Of a stretch of DNA of 64,000 nt, positions 47,530-56,918 are shown one piece after another. Made by a program: the position numbers and the translations under genes. Each line of letters starts with the position of its first letter. Within the stretch, counting starts at the first letter, position 1. Source of the DNA: Paracoccus sp. N5 (lineage in GTDB: Bacteria > Pseudomonadota > Alphaproteobacteria > Rhodobacterales > Rhodobacteraceae); contig NZ_AQUO01000001.1 in the NCBI RefSeq assembly GCF_000371965.1, forward strand, positions 310,001 to 374,000, written 5' to 3'. The notes beneath the pieces were generated by a model. The model was not told the origin of the DNA. It did no database searches and worked only from the letters and a program-made list of their open reading frames with translations.

Positions 47530-49157
47530 TGCAGCCTCGCCTTGCGGATCGGTGCCGCCTTCATGCGCTGCCCCTGCGCCACCGCCAGCACGGTTGCCGC
47601 CGCCGCGTCGATGCGCCCGAGGCTGCGCCCCTTCGCCAGCTTGGCGTTCATGGCCGGGTCCAGCAGGACGATGGCGTCAGAGAAGGCAGAGCGCAGCAGC
47701 AGGGACGCCGTGCATTTCACCTCGCCGTCGAACAGCGCGCGCCGGAAACGCTCAATGTCCTCGGAGCCGTCTTTCCATCCGAATCCTCGCCAGATGAACG
47801 GGACGCGGGCCAGCCCGGCCTTTTCCATCGCCTCGATGAACTCAGCATGACGGAAGCGGTCGCCGCAGATGCAAGCCGGGGTGATGCCGTCCAGCTTCTT
47901 GACGATCTCGGCCAGCCACGGGCCGGGCGGAACCGTCGCACCGCCCATGACGGACAACTCGCCGCGTTCCTGCATCTCGGTGTAGCGGTCGGAGACGCCA
48001 TCAGCGGCCCCACGGTCGGCCAGAGACGGGGAAGCCGGGAACGTGCCCAGAGCCTCAAGCCTGCCCGTGGCGGGCCAGTAGAACGATGCAGCCGACATGG
48101 AGCGAGAGCCGCCCAGATCCACGCCGAGGATGCACGGCCCTTCGCGCGGGGGAAGCTGATCGGGGTTCACCTCGGCCGACAGCCATTCGTCCACCGTCAC
48201 CAGCACCGAACGATCCTCGGTCGAAACCCGCTCGTTCCGGTTCAGGTTGCGGAAGCTGGACAGCGCCGAGCCGCCCCGCGCAATCGCCCGCTTGGCCTGC
48301 GCCACCAGCCATTCAGGGGTCGAGCCGATGCCCTCGGGCGCGCCGGGGTTGGCTTGTAGCAGGCTTTCCAGGTCGTCAGCAGGTAGGCCAAAGGCGGGCC
48401 GGTGTTCCTGGACATAGGTTCCGGGCGGGGGTTCATCCAGCCAGCGGGAAAAGGTGTTCGCGTCGTCGGGGGCCGAGGTCGAGATAATCAGCGCCCGGCC
48501 ATCGCGCTTGCCGAGGCCCGAGAGAATGGCGTTCTCGAGGTTGTCGCCCTTCTCGCGTTCCCATGCCGCCCGCTCGTCCATGAGCGCCAGCGTCGGAGCG
48601 CCGCCGAGGATCGACTTGCCGTCAGCCGCGATACAGCGCGCCAGCCCGCCGCCGTTGCCGCTGTATTCGACTTCCAGCTTGGAGCCGCGCCGGATCAGGA
48701 ACTGTTCTTGCTCGTCCTCGGGCAGTCCCTCGATGAATCCGACCAGGAACTGGAACGCGGTCTTGGCCTGGTCGCGGTTCCGGGCTGCGAAAAGGATCTC
48801 GCGCTTGGGTTGATCGTCCCAGATGCCTTTAAGCGCGCCGAGCGCCAGCCCCGCCGATAGCGCGGTCTTGGCGTTGCCCCGGCCGATGGAAAGACAGGCC
48901 ACCATGACGCCATCCGCCAGCGCGCCGCGAACGAAACGCTTCTGGAACTCGGCCAGCCGCAGCGGTTCACCAGCCTTTTTCCCTTCCGGAATTTTCAGGG
49001 TTTCCAAGAACCGGATCGCCAGACCAGCCTTTTCGGGGGCCGGGAAAGAGAGCGGAACACTCCGCCGCCGGTCCACCGCCTCAATCGAAACCTGGGCATT
49101 GGGACCAGTCCCCGACCGGCCCTTGCGCCCCTTCGCCTTGATCGCCACCTCGGTCAT
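47520..49157 (-). CDS. Phage terminase large subunit
   Basis: DNA packaging ATPase-nuclease of 545 residues. The ATPase part shows a Walker A variant (SIGRGNAKTAL) and Walker B (LALMDERAAWE); the nuclease part starts at ILGVDLGGSRSMSA with later acidic residues (CGDRFRHAEF, IDAAAATVLA). Full length. Its start overlaps the connector gene stop (ATGA). No small subunit was recognised. Confidence 0.93.
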   Translation of the reverse strand: MTEVAIKAKGRKGRSGTGPNAQVSIEAVDRRRSVPLSFPAPEKAGLAIRFLETLKIPEGKKAGEPLRLAEFQKRFVRGALADGVMVACLSIGRGNAKTALSAGLALGALKGIWDDQPKREILFAARNRDQAKTAFQFLVGFIEGLPEDEQEQFLIRRGSKLEVEYSGNGGGLARCIAADGKSILGGAPTLALMDERAAWEREKGDNLENAILSGLGKRDGRALIISTSAPDDANTFSRWLDEPPPGTYVQEHRPAFGLPADDLESLLQANPGAPEGIGSTPEWLVAQAKRAIARGGSALSSFRNLNRNERVSTEDRSVLVTVDEWLSAEVNPDQLPPREGPCILGVDLGGSRSMSAASFYWPATGRLEALGTFPASPSLADRGAADGVSDRYTEMQERGELSVMGGATVPPGPWLAEIVKKLDGITPACICGDRFRHAEFIEAMEKAGLARVPFIWRGFGWKDGSEDIERFRRALFDGEVKCTASLLLRSAFSDAIVLLDPAMNAKLAKGRSLGRIDAAAATVLAVAQGQRMKAAPIRKARLQWA

Positions 49158-49717
49158 GCCACGGCCACCCTGCGGTGCCGCGCTGCGATACGGGACGCGG
49201 CCAGCGACAGCCCCTGCTTGCCGTCCTCGGCCCCGCGCTGGTCATAGAACGCTGCCGCCTGATCGTTGATCGCGTGTTGCAGATCCTCGGGGATGCTGGC
49301 CGCAGCCGCGCCGAAGCCCGCCGGATAGGTCACGACAAGCGCCGTGCCGTCCATGAGCTGCCGGTCGGTCAGGTGCAGGATAGGATAGCGCCCGGCATCC
49401 AACCACCAGCCCTGCGGCCATGTGACAAGCGAACCGTCAGCATCGCGGGTCTGCACGGTGATCGGGTGATCGTCCAGCGCCACCACGTCCAGCGGGCCAA
49501 TGGGCAGAGGAACCACGCATCCCCATTTGGTGAACGTGACGGTGATGATCTGGGTCATCAGCGCCAGCGCGCAATGCGCCTCGATCTCGCGCGCCGCCGT
49601 CCGGGCCATCAGCACCAGATCGGGGTCGTCGTCGTCGAACGACACGCGGGCGTGCAGCTTCACATCGTCCAGGATGAACGGATCGTCGGTCGAGAGGGGC
49701 GTGCGGGTGATGTGCAT
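49154..49717 (-). CDS. Phage head-tail connector (phiE125 gp8/gp6-like)
   Basis: A 187-residue connector protein of the gp6-like class that joins portal and head closure. It has the DDVKLHARVSFDDDDPDLVLMARTAAREIEA-type helical N-terminus and YPAGFGAAAASIPEDLQHAIND near the end, hallmarks of the family. The ATG at 49717 has GGAA six bases upstream; ATG at 49750 is an alternative. Overlaps terL by 4 bases. Confidence 0.85.
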   Translation of the reverse strand: MHITRTPLSTDDPFILDDVKLHARVSFDDDDPDLVLMARTAAREIEAHCALALMTQIITVTFTKWGCVVPLPIGPLDVVALDDHPITVQTRDADGSLVTWPQGWWLDAGRYPILHLTDRQLMDGTALVVTYPAGFGAAAASIPEDLQHAINDQAAAFYDQRGAEDGKQGLSLAASRIAARHRRVAVA

Positions 49718-49782
49718 GGGCGTTCCGGCATTGCGGTATTTTATTACCATATCACAGTTGCGAATTGTTCTCAAGTTGATGC

Positions 49783-51141
49783 TCAGGCCCATGCCTCCGG
49801 GTCGAAGGCGTCGGGATCAGGTAGTCGAGAAGCTAGCCGCTGTTCTTGGCCGGGGTCTGCGTTCCCTGCGTTCCCGCTCTTATAGAGCGCGGGAACGGTG
49901 GGAACGGTGGCTTGACCTGCGTTCCCGGCGTTCTCGGGAACGGTCTGGGAACGGTGGGAACGCTCGTCGCCAGCAACGACACGCCAGGCATAGCCGTCCA
50001 CAATCCGCACCTGTTCCTTGTCTTGCAGGCGGGTCTTGGCCTTGTGGAACGCGGTTCTCTTGCTCGTCGGGCTATCACCAGCGGAGAGCGAATGGCGGTC
50101 GCACATCTCGCGCCAATTCTCGACTGAAACCACCCCGCGATTGGCCGGGAACATATCGCTGAGCATCACCTTGCCGTGCTGGGCGATTGCGTCGGACAAG
50201 GCTTGCAGGGCGATCTTGTCGGAGCCGTTCAGCTTCACGCGCTTGGCCGGGGCCTCGGTCGCTTCCACCACAGCCGAAGTCACCTTGTCGCCGTCCTCGT
50301 CATGGCCGAGGAAAACGCCCTTGAGCCGATAGGCGAACACGCCGTCGCAGGGCATATCCCGCTGCTTGCGCGCCTCGGCTGTCACCACGTCGTCGGTGCG
50401 GGTCAGCTCGATCTCGGTATCGACAGCGGCCCGCAGGCTGCCAGAGCCACGCGCGCCCTTGCTGGCGTCCTTGCCGCTGTGGTGGATCACCATGACATGC
50501 GCCCCGGTCGCCTCGCGCAGCAGGTCGATGCTCTTGATGAACATGCCCATGTCCTTGGCGGTGTTCTCGTCGCCCGCCCCCATCGTGCGGGCCAGCGTGT
50601 CCACCACGATCAGGCTGGGCATCTGGTCGAAGTCCTCGCGGATCGCGTCGATCAGATAGCTGGCGTCCTCGGACGTGCAGAGGTCGAGCGGTGCCGACAG
50701 CAGGCAGAAATCACCGTTTTCCTCGATCCGCTCCATCAACTCGGGCTTGGCCCGGCGCATGGCTTCGATCCGGTTGTTGATGCCGCTGCCGCCCTCGCAG
50801 GCGACATAGATCACCGGCCCGGCCCATTTCTCGCCGGTCGGAACGCGGCTGCCGTGCCATTCCTCGCCGGCCGCGACATGCAAAGCCAGGTCCAAGGCAA
50901 AGAAGGTCTTGCCGACGTTGCTTTCGCCGTAGATCACGCTGGACGCGCCACGGTCAAGCCAGCCCTTGACCAGATAGCGGGATTTCAGCACCGGCTTGAT
51001 CTTGTGCAGCGGGCGGATTGCGCCCGACAGATCCAGTGCCCGGCCAGCCAGGTTGGGGTTGAAGCGCGGCCCGGCCGCCTGCATGTGCTTGCGGTCCAAG
51101 TTCGCCATCTCCGAGAAATCATTGCGCTGCATCACCGTCAT
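49783..51141 (-). CDS. RepA-like AAA/RecA-fold replication ATPase
   Basis: A 452-residue protein with a RecA-like core: Walker A YGESNVGKTFFA (about residues 70-80), PVIYVACEGG, Walker B LIVVDTLARTMG and VIHHSGKD, as in RSF1010 RepA hexameric helicases. The C-terminal part has a winged-helix-like region and a tail encoded by GTTCCC/GGGAAC repeats that look like iterons. It likely opens the island's own origin. The first of several ATGs is used; MANLDRKH is a possible later start. Confidence 0.88.
   Translation of the reverse strand: MTVMQRNDFSEMANLDRKHMQAAGPRFNPNLAGRALDLSGAIRPLHKIKPVLKSRYLVKGWLDRGASSVIYGESNVGKTFFALDLALHVAAGEEWHGSRVPTGEKWAGPVIYVACEGGSGINNRIEAMRRAKPELMERIEENGDFCLLSAPLDLCTSEDASYLIDAIREDFDQMPSLIVVDTLARTMGAGDENTAKDMGMFIKSIDLLREATGAHVMVIHHSGKDASKGARGSGSLRAAVDTEIELTRTDDVVTAEARKQRDMPCDGVFAYRLKGVFLGHDEDGDKVTSAVVEATEAPAKRVKLNGSDKIALQALSDAIAQHGKVMLSDMFPANRGVVSVENWREMCDRHSLSAGDSPTSKRTAFHKAKTRLQDKEQVRIVDGYAWRVVAGDERSHRSQTVPENAGNAGQATVPTVPALYKSGNAGNADPGQEQRLASRLPDPDAFDPEAWA
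49861..49961. repeat. Iteron-like GTTCCC/GGGAAC cluster (candidate origin)
   Basis: GTTCCC at 49861, 49870 and 49921 (GTTCTC at 49930) and GGGAAC at 49891, 49900, 49936, 49947 and 49956, in pairs 9 bp apart and arranged as inverted sets around GCTCTTATAGAGC. They lie in the 3' end of the RepA-like gene. Origins inside the replication gene are common in phages. Confidence 0.6.
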
Positions 51142-51512
51142 GCCGCAGCCCTCCCGGTGATGTAGGTCAGGAACGACTCTTTGTCGGTGCGCGACAGGCG
51201 ACGATAGCAGGCGAGCATATAAGCCTTGCGCTCGGGCGTCGTGGCGCTGTCAGCCCACCAGCCCGCCTCCTCCATCACGTCAATGTTGAACGACTTGGGC
51301 CAGCAGGGGCGGATCTGGTCGAGGAGGGTTTCAAGGAACAGCACGCGGTCCTCGGGATCGCAGGACAGCACCGCCTCGATGATACGGCTTGCGCCAGCCT
51401 GGCGCTTTACGTTAGAATCGAACCATTCCCAAAAGTTTTCGACTTTGACCTCGGTTGCGCCCGCCAGCGCACCGGGGTTGCAGTCGCCTTTGCTCTCGGC
51501 TAGGTTAGCCAA
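51138..51512 (-). CDS. Hypothetical protein at the right end of the island
   Basis: A 124-residue acidic protein (TTG start at 51512, GGAG about 11 bases upstream). The frame continues to an ATG at 51653 but would then read through the attachment repeat into chromosomal DNA, so that start is unlikely in the excised element. The C-terminus (CYRRLSRTDKESFLTYITGR) has no recognised domain. It overlaps the RepA gene by 4 bases and is first in the leftward operon. Confidence 0.6.
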   Translation of the reverse strand: MANLAESKGDCNPGALAGATEVKVENFWEWFDSNVKRQAGASRIIEAVLSCDPEDRVLFLETLLDQIRPCWPKSFNIDVMEEAGWWADSATTPERKAYMLACYRRLSRTDKESFLTYITGRAAA

Positions 51513-51598
51513 CGCTGGGCTTTCTCCAATGCTTTCAATGGGCGCATTGGCAGAGGTTAGACAACTGGAAACAGTTGTTATTTCAGCAGAGTTTACGC

Positions 51599-51614
51599 CC
51601 CCTACGGGCTGCCA
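51599..51614 (+). other. attR core of the tRNA-Glu island
   Basis: CCCCTACGGGCTGCCA, an exact copy of the last 16 bases of tRNA-Glu. No other part of a tRNA is present, so this marks the island's far end. Confidence 0.85.
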
Positions 51615-51778
51615 GTTCCTGCACCGCGACCGCGCAGCCCCCCCGGGACACATCCATAGGTAATACTACGAATAGCAAGCAGCGGCCGGTGGCTGTAGCT
51701 TGATCATGCTTTTAGTACGAAGCTCTTGAGACCCGCTTCCGCAGTGCGCATAACCCACCGCTGCGGAATACCAGACAG

Positions 51779-51807
51779 CCTCGCTCCCTTGGGGAGCGGG
51801 GCTTTTT
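51779..51807 (+). terminator. Rho-independent terminator right of attR
   Basis: CCTCGCTCC and GGAGCGGGG pair around CTTGG, then CTTTTT follows. No plus-strand gene ends here now. Before integration it would have lain about 190 bases after tRNA-Glu, so it may be that tRNA's original terminator. Confidence 0.75.
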
Positions 51808-51812
51808 CATGT

Positions 51813-53027
51813 TCAGCCCTCGCGCACGCGCCGCATCAGCCAGGCGGCCAGGCCCGAGCACGCCAGCGTCGCCAGCAGCATCGGCCGCACCGTGCCGTCG
51901 TAGAGCAGCCCGACCGGCGCCGCGATCACCACCGCCCCCAGCGTCGAGACCGCCCCCACGACCGAGGCCGCCATGCCCGCGACATGGCCCATGCGCTGCA
52001 AGGCCATGGCGTTGAGATTGCCGAAGGTCACCCCGGCCATGAAGAACACGCTGACCGCCCAGAAGAAGAAGGCCGGAAAGCGCAGCGCCTGCGGCAGAAG
52101 GTCGCCAAAGACCAGCACCATCATCACCGCCGAGACCACGACCTGCATCCAATAGGCCATGGTCACGATGCGCCGCATCCCCAGCCGCACCACGTAGCGC
52201 GCATTCAGCACCGTGCCGCTGCCCGAGAGCAGCGCCATGCCGGCGAACCACAGCGGGAAATCGTCGCCCTTGCCATAGGTCTGCACGAAAAGCTGCTGCG
52301 CCGAGCTCAGCAGCGCGAACATCTGGCCGAAGCCCAGCGTCATCACCAGCGTCACCAGCTGCACCTGCCGGTCGCACAGCACCTCGCGCGCGGCCGAGGC
52401 AAGGCTGCGCAGGCTCAGCGCCCGCCGCGCGGCGGGTGGCAGCGTCTCGGGCCGGCGCAGGTGCAGCCAGCCGCCGCCCAGGGCGGCCATGACCACGAAG
52501 GAGCCGAAGACGCCGCGCCAGCCGACCAGATGGATGACGATCGCCCCGATCGAGGGCGCCACCGCCGGCACCAGGATGAAGATCATCATCACGAAGCTGG
52601 TGATCCGCGCCATCTCGCGGCCCTGATAGAGGTCGCGCACCATGGCCAGCGCCACGATGCGCGGCGCGGCGGCACCCAGGCCCTGCACGAAGCGCGCCAC
52701 CAGCAGCAGTTCGAGCGAATCGGCAAAGATCGCCGCCACGGCGGCCAGCGCATAGAGCAGGAAGCCGCCCAGGATCACCGGCTTGCGCCCCAGCGCGTCC
52801 GACAGCGGCCCGCCGACCAGCAGGCCCAGCCCCAGCCCGCCCACGAAGGCGGTCAGCACCAGCTGCGCCCGGTTGACGTTGTCCGGGGTCAGCTCGGCCG
52901 CGATCTCGGGCAGCGCCGGCAGCATCGAGTCGATGGAAAAGGCGATGACGGCAAAGATCAGCGCCAGCATGGCGATGAATTCCGGCAGCGGCTGGCTGCG
53001 CGGCGACGGAAATTGGGGATCGGGCAT
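51813..53027 (-). CDS. MFS multidrug exporter, Bcr/CflA family
   Basis: A 404-residue major facilitator with 12 predicted membrane helices. Family motifs include SIDSMLPALPEIAAEL in helix 1, GPLSDALGRKPVI (motif A) and RFVQGLGAAAPRIVALAMVRD (motif B/C). Drug:proton antiport is the family role; substrate unknown. Divergent from the DUF1489 gene. Confidence 0.93.
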   Translation of the reverse strand: MPDPQFPSPRSQPLPEFIAMLALIFAVIAFSIDSMLPALPEIAAELTPDNVNRAQLVLTAFVGGLGLGLLVGGPLSDALGRKPVILGGFLLYALAAVAAIFADSLELLLVARFVQGLGAAAPRIVALAMVRDLYQGREMARITSFVMMIFILVPAVAPSIGAIVIHLVGWRGVFGSFVVMAALGGGWLHLRRPETLPPAARRALSLRSLASAAREVLCDRQVQLVTLVMTLGFGQMFALLSSAQQLFVQTYGKGDDFPLWFAGMALLSGSGTVLNARYVVRLGMRRIVTMAYWMQVVVSAVMMVLVFGDLLPQALRFPAFFFWAVSVFFMAGVTFGNLNAMALQRMGHVAGMAASVVGAVSTLGAVVIAAPVGLLYDGTVRPMLLATLACSGLAAWLMRRVREG

Positions 53028-53126
53028 GATGTCTTTCCTGAATGCGCCTTCCGCGCCTAACGTCGCAGGCGCCGCGGTTCAAGGCCGCGCGGTTGCACGC
53101 CGCCGCGACTGGGCTATATCTGGCGC

Positions 53127-53549
53127 ATGACCGCATCGCTCAACCTGATGAAGCTCTGTGTCGGCTGCGACGACCCGGCCGAGCTTGCGCAATGGCAGCA
53201 GCACCGCTTCCAGGGCGGCCCGGCGCGCCATGTCACCCGCATGTGGCCCAAGCGCGAGGCCGAGCTGCTGGACGGCGGCTCGATCTACTGGGTGTTCAAG
53301 GGGGTGATGCAGGCGCGCCAGCGCATCCTGCGCCTCGACGAGGTCAAGGGCGAGGACGGCATCCGCCGCTGTGCCCTGATCCTCGACCCGCAGCTGCTGC
53401 GCGTGGCCGCGGTGCCGCGCCGGCCGTTCCAGGGCTGGCGCTATCTCGCCGCCAAGGATGCCCCCCCGGACCTGCCGCCGGGCCGCGAGGACGAGCCCGG
53501 CCTGCCGGCGGAGATCGCCCGGGCGCTGGCCGACATGGGCCTGCGCTAG
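53127..53549 (+). CDS. DUF1489 family protein
   Basis: A 140-residue cytoplasmic protein of the alphaproteobacterial DUF1489 family: LNLMKLCVGCDDPAELAQWQ at the start, HVTRMWPKREAELLDGGSIYWV and the C-terminal PRRPFQGWRYL. Function unknown. No clear ribosome site beyond weak GGCGC. Conserved neighbour of core genes. Confidence 0.87.
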   Translation: MTASLNLMKLCVGCDDPAELAQWQQHRFQGGPARHVTRMWPKREAELLDGGSIYWVFKGVMQARQRILRLDEVKGEDGIRRCALILDPQLLRVAAVPRRPFQGWRYLAAKDAPPDLPPGREDEPGLPAEIARALADMGLR

Positions 53550-53691
53550 GCGGATCAGCGCATTACGCCGGAATGCGTCCGGTTCCCGGATCGCGAAGGG
53601 AAAAACCCGGGAACCTTGGCTTTGGCGGCATGGTTGTCCCTTGGTAACGCCACAGGATCCGGCGCAGGCCGGACCATCGAAGGAGTGCGAG

Positions 53692-53892
53692 ATGAACTGG
53701 GATATCGTCGAAGGCAAATGGAACCAGCTCAAGGGCAGCGTCAAGGAGAAATGGGGCGACCTGACCGATGACGAGCTGACCGAAGTCGCCGGCAAGAAGG
53801 ACAAGCTGGCCGGCAAGCTGCAGGAGAAATACGGCTGGACCAAGGAAGAAGCCGACAACCAGTTGAACGACTTCTTCCGCGACAAGACCTGA
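53692..53892 (+). CDS. CsbD family stress protein
   Basis: A 66-residue charged helical protein beginning MNWDIVEGKWNQLKGSVKEK, the CsbD signature, with the second helix KKDKLAGKLQEKYG. CsbD proteins are induced by general stress; mechanism unknown. AGGAG six bases before the ATG fixes the start. It has its own terminator. Confidence 0.93.
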   Translation: MNWDIVEGKWNQLKGSVKEKWGDLTDDELTEVAGKKDKLAGKLQEKYGWTKEEADNQLNDFFRDKT

Positions 53893-53917
53893 TCCTTCCC
53901 TCCTCCCGGAAGCATGG

Positions 53918-53945
53918 ACCCCCGGCTGACCGCCGGGGGTTTTTC
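53918..53945 (+). terminator. Rho-independent terminator of the csbD gene
   Basis: ACCCCCGGC and GCCGGGGGT form a perfect 9-bp stem around TGACC, followed by TTTTTC, about 25 bases after the stop. Confidence 0.9.
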
Positions 53946-54084
53946 ATGTCGTGAAGGATGCGAACGAAATGCGAACCATTCAGCCATTGAACCCGGCCGT
54001 CCAGCTTCTTATCTTGTCTGCCAGCAGGGGGCGCAGACTGCCTGTTCCAGGGGTTGCGCCACTTGGCGAGAAAGGACTGATTCC

Positions 54085-56496
54085 ATGAACGAATTCGCCC
54101 AAACCACCCATCCGGTCCTGCCCTTGCGGGACATCGTGGTGTTTCCGCACATGGTCGTGCCGCTGTTCGTCGGGCGCGAAAAGTCGGTGCGCGCGCTGGA
54201 AGCCGTGATGGAACAGGACCGCCCGATCCTTCTGGCGGCACAGAAGGATGCCGCGGTCGACGAGCCCGCGCCGGAGGGCATCTATCGCACCGGCGTGCTG
54301 GCCAATGTGCTGCAACTGCTCAAGCTGCCCGACGGCACCGTCAAGGTGCTGGTCGAGGGCCGCGAGCGCGTGCGCATCACCGATTTCGTGCCGAACGAGA
54401 ATTACTTCGAGGCCCATTGCGAGAGCCTCGTCGAAGAGCCCGGCGATTCCGACACGCTGACCGCCCTGACCCGAGCCGTAGCGGAAGAGTTTGAACGCTA
54501 TGTGAAGGTGCGCAAGAACATTCCCGAGGAAGTCGTCTCGGCCGTGGCCGAGGCGCGCGATCCCGCGCGGCTGGCCGATCTGGTCAGCGGCCACCTGGGC
54601 ATTGCGCTGGACCGCAAGCAGGACCTGCTGGAAACGCTGGTCACCGCCGAGCGGCTGGAAAAGGTCTATGGCCTGATGCAGGGCGAGATGTCCGTGCTGC
54701 AGGTCGAGAAGAAGATCAAGTCGCGCGTCAAGACCCAGATGGAGAAGACCCAACGCGAATACTATCTGAATGAGCAGATGAAGGCCATTCAGAAGGAGCT
54801 GGGCGACGGCGAGGATGGCGGCAACGAGCTGACCGAGCTGGAAGAGCGCATCAACGCCACCAAGTTCAGCAAGGAGGCCCGCGAAAAGGCCGAGGCCGAG
54901 CTGAAGAAGCTGAAGTCGATGTCGCCGATGTCGGCCGAGGCCACGGTCTCGCGCAATTATCTCGACTGGCTGCTGGCCCTGCCCTGGGGCGTGAAGTCGC
55001 GCACCCGCAAGGACCTGACCAAGGCCGAGCAGGTGCTCGACGCCGATCACTACGGGCTGGAAAAGGTCAAGGAGCGCATCGTCGAATATCTGGCGGTGCA
55101 GAACCGTTCGGCCAAGCTGAAGGGCCCGATCCTGTGCCTCGTCGGCCCTCCGGGCGTCGGCAAGACCTCGCTGGGCCGGTCCGTGGCCAAGGCGACGGGT
55201 CGCGAATTCATCCGCATTTCGCTGGGCGGCGTGCGTGACGAATCCGAGATCCGCGGCCACCGCCGGACCTATATCGGCTCGATGCCCGGCAAGATCATCC
55301 AGGCGCTGAAAAAGGCCAAGACCACCAATCCGCTGATCCTGCTCGACGAAATCGACAAGATGGGCCAGGATTTCCGCGGCGACCCGGCCTCGGCCATGCT
55401 GGAGGTGCTGGATCCCGAACAGAACGCGACCTTCGTGGACCACTATCTTGAGGTGGAATACGACCTGTCCAACGTGATGTTCGTGACCACGGCCAACAGC
55501 TACAACATGCCCGGGCCGCTTCTGGACCGGATGGAGATCATCTCTCTGGCCGGCTATACCGAGGACGAAAAGCGCGAGATCGCGCGCCAGCACCTGCTGC
55601 CCAAGCAGATCGCGGCGAACGGGTTGCGCAAGGGTGAATTCTCGGTCTCGGATGAGGCGCTGACCCATGTGATCCGCTATTACACCCGCGAGGCGGGCGT
55701 GCGGTCGCTGGAGCGGGAGATCGCGAAACTGGCCCGCAAGGCCGTGACCGAGATCCTGAAAGGTCAGGTCAAGTCCGTCGCCGTGACGCCCGAGAAGGCC
55801 GAAGAATACCTGGGCGTGCGCCGCCATCGCTATGGCCTGGCCGAAAAGGACGACCAGGTCGGCGTGGTGACGGGCCTGGCCTGGACCCAGGTCGGCGGCG
55901 ATCTCTTGCAGATCGAGGCGCTGAAACTGCCGGGCAAGGGCCGGATGAAGACGACCGGGAAACTGGGCGAGGTGATGAAGGAGTCGATCGACGCGGCGGC
56001 GAGCTATGTGCGCTCGATCGCGCCCCAGATCGGGGTGAAACCACCGAAGTTCGACGCCATCGACATCCACGTCCACGTCCCGGACGGCGCGACGCCCAAG
56101 GACGGCCCTTCGGCCGGCCTGGCGATGGTGACCTCCATCGTCTCGGTGCTGACGCAGATCCCGGTGCGCAAGGACATCGCCATGACCGGCGAGGTCTCGC
56201 TGCGCGGCAATGCCATGGCCATCGGCGGCTTGAAGGAAAAGCTGCTGGCGGCCCTGCGCGGCGGCATTAAGACCGTGCTGATCCCGGCCGATAACGAGAA
56301 GGACCTGGCCGACATCCCGGCCAACGTCAAGGAAGGGCTGAAGATCATCCCGGTCAGCCATGTGCGCGAGGTGCTGAAACACGCCCTGGTGCGCCAGCCC
56401 GAGCCGGTGGAATGGGACGAGGCCGCCGAGGAGGCGGCCGCGGCCAACCGGCTCGCCGCCCATGACCAGGAAGGCGGCGCTGCCGTCGCCCACTGA
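54085..56496 (+). CDS. lon: ATP-dependent protease Lon
   Basis: Cytoplasmic AAA+ serine protease of 803 residues degrading damaged and regulatory proteins. Order: LON substrate domain ([20 protein letters not shown]), coiled-coil, AAA+ with Walker [12 protein letters not shown] and Walker [11 protein letters not shown], then the protease domain with catalytic Ser (DGPSAGLAM) and Lys ([14 protein letters not shown]). AAAGGA upstream supports the ATG at 54085. Full length. Confidence 0.97.
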   Translation: MNEFAQTTHPVLPLRDIVVFPHMVVPLFVGREKSVRALEAVMEQDRPILLAAQKDAAVDEPAPEGIYRTGVLANVLQLLKLPDGTVKVLVEGRERVRITDFVPNENYFEAHCESLVEEPGDSDTLTALTRAVAEEFERYVKVRKNIPEEVVSAVAEARDPARLADLVSGHLGIALDRKQDLLETLVTAERLEKVYGLMQGEMSVLQVEKKIKSRVKTQMEKTQREYYLNEQMKAIQKELGDGEDGGNELTELEERINATKFSKEAREKAEAELKKLKSMSPMSAEATVSRNYLDWLLALPWGVKSRTRKDLTKAEQVLDADHYGLEKVKERIVEYLAVQNRSAKLKGPILCLVGPPGVGKTSLGRSVAKATGREFIRISLGGVRDESEIRGHRRTYIGSMPGKIIQALKKAKTTNPLILLDEIDKMGQDFRGDPASAMLEVLDPEQNATFVDHYLEVEYDLSNVMFVTTANSYNMPGPLLDRMEIISLAGYTEDEKREIARQHLLPKQIAANGLRKGEFSVSDEALTHVIRYYTREAGVRSLEREIAKLARKAVTEILKGQVKSVAVTPEKAEEYLGVRRHRYGLAEKDDQVGVVTGLAWTQVGGDLLQIEALKLPGKGRMKTTGKLGEVMKESIDAAASYVRSIAPQIGVKPPKFDAIDIHVHVPDGATPKDGPSAGLAMVTSIVSVLTQIPVRKDIAMTGEVSLRGNAMAIGGLKEKLLAALRGGIKTVLIPADNEKDLADIPANVKEGLKIIPVSHVREVLKHALVRQPEPVEWDEAAEEAAAANRLAAHDQEGGAAVAH

Positions 56497-56501
56497 CAGC
56501 A

Positions 56502-56530
56502 GGCCGCGCGGCATCCCGCGCGGCCTTTTT
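56502..56530 (+). terminator. Rho-independent terminator of lon
   Basis: GGCCGCGCGG and CCGCGCGGCC form a perfect 10-bp stem around CATC, followed by TTTTT, just after the lon stop. Confidence 0.9.
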
Positions 56531-56559
56531 CTGGACCGCGACGCCGAAAGGGGTGCTTC

Positions 56560-56844
56560 ATGGCACTGTCAGAGCGAAAACCGCGCGCCGGAGAGAAGGC
56601 CGAGCCGGAAACAGCCAAGGTCTTGCAAAAGCGGGAGCTTCTGTCTCTGGTCGGTCATCGCACCGGCTTGCGTCAGAACGAGATCAAGACCATCGTCGAG
56701 GCCACCCTGGCCGAGCTTGGCGAGGCCATCGCCGCGGGCATGACCTTGGCGCTTCCGCCGCTGGGCCGCGCCCGGATCAGCCGGCGCGCGGATGGCACGG
56801 GCGGCGAGGTCATCACCCTGCGCCTGCGCCGCCGGCCTTCGTGA
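56560..56844 (+). CDS. HU-family DNA-binding protein (divergent)
   Basis: A 94-residue HU/IHF-fold protein with a basic 20-residue N-terminal extension. The helical part (KRELLSLVGHRTGLRQNEIK) is normal, and LALPPLGRARISRR stands where HU has I-x-GFGTF. The DNA arm lacks the canonical GRNPxTGE and Pro wedge, so DNA bending may be reduced. Lies after lon, the usual place for hupB, but separated by the lon terminator. Confidence 0.82.
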   Translation: MALSERKPRAGEKAEPETAKVLQKRELLSLVGHRTGLRQNEIKTIVEATLAELGEAIAAGMTLALPPLGRARISRRADGTGGEVITLRLRRRPS

Positions 56845-56918
56845 CGGGCTGCCGCGTGGCTTTTTTTCCTGCGAAGCCTCTTGCGGCTGTCGTCGACTGC
56901 GGCTATCTAGCCCGCATC

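Larger units (their letters stand above)
38951..51614. mobile_element. Tail-less phage-satellite-like island in tRNA-Glu
   Basis: A 12.66 kb element between 16-bp att repeats. It has an integrase, two small genes, a RepA-like helicase, TerL, HNH, capsid, protease, portal, a head closure protein and a gp6/gp8-like connector, all on the minus strand. No tail, lysis or lysogeny-repressor genes are seen. Subtracting the nested IS elements (2.2 kb) leaves about 10.4 kb. This content is that of capsid-forming phage-inducible islands; a prophage that lost its tail genes is the alternative. A frameshifted portal and an IS insertion show it is decayed. Confidence 0.8.
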
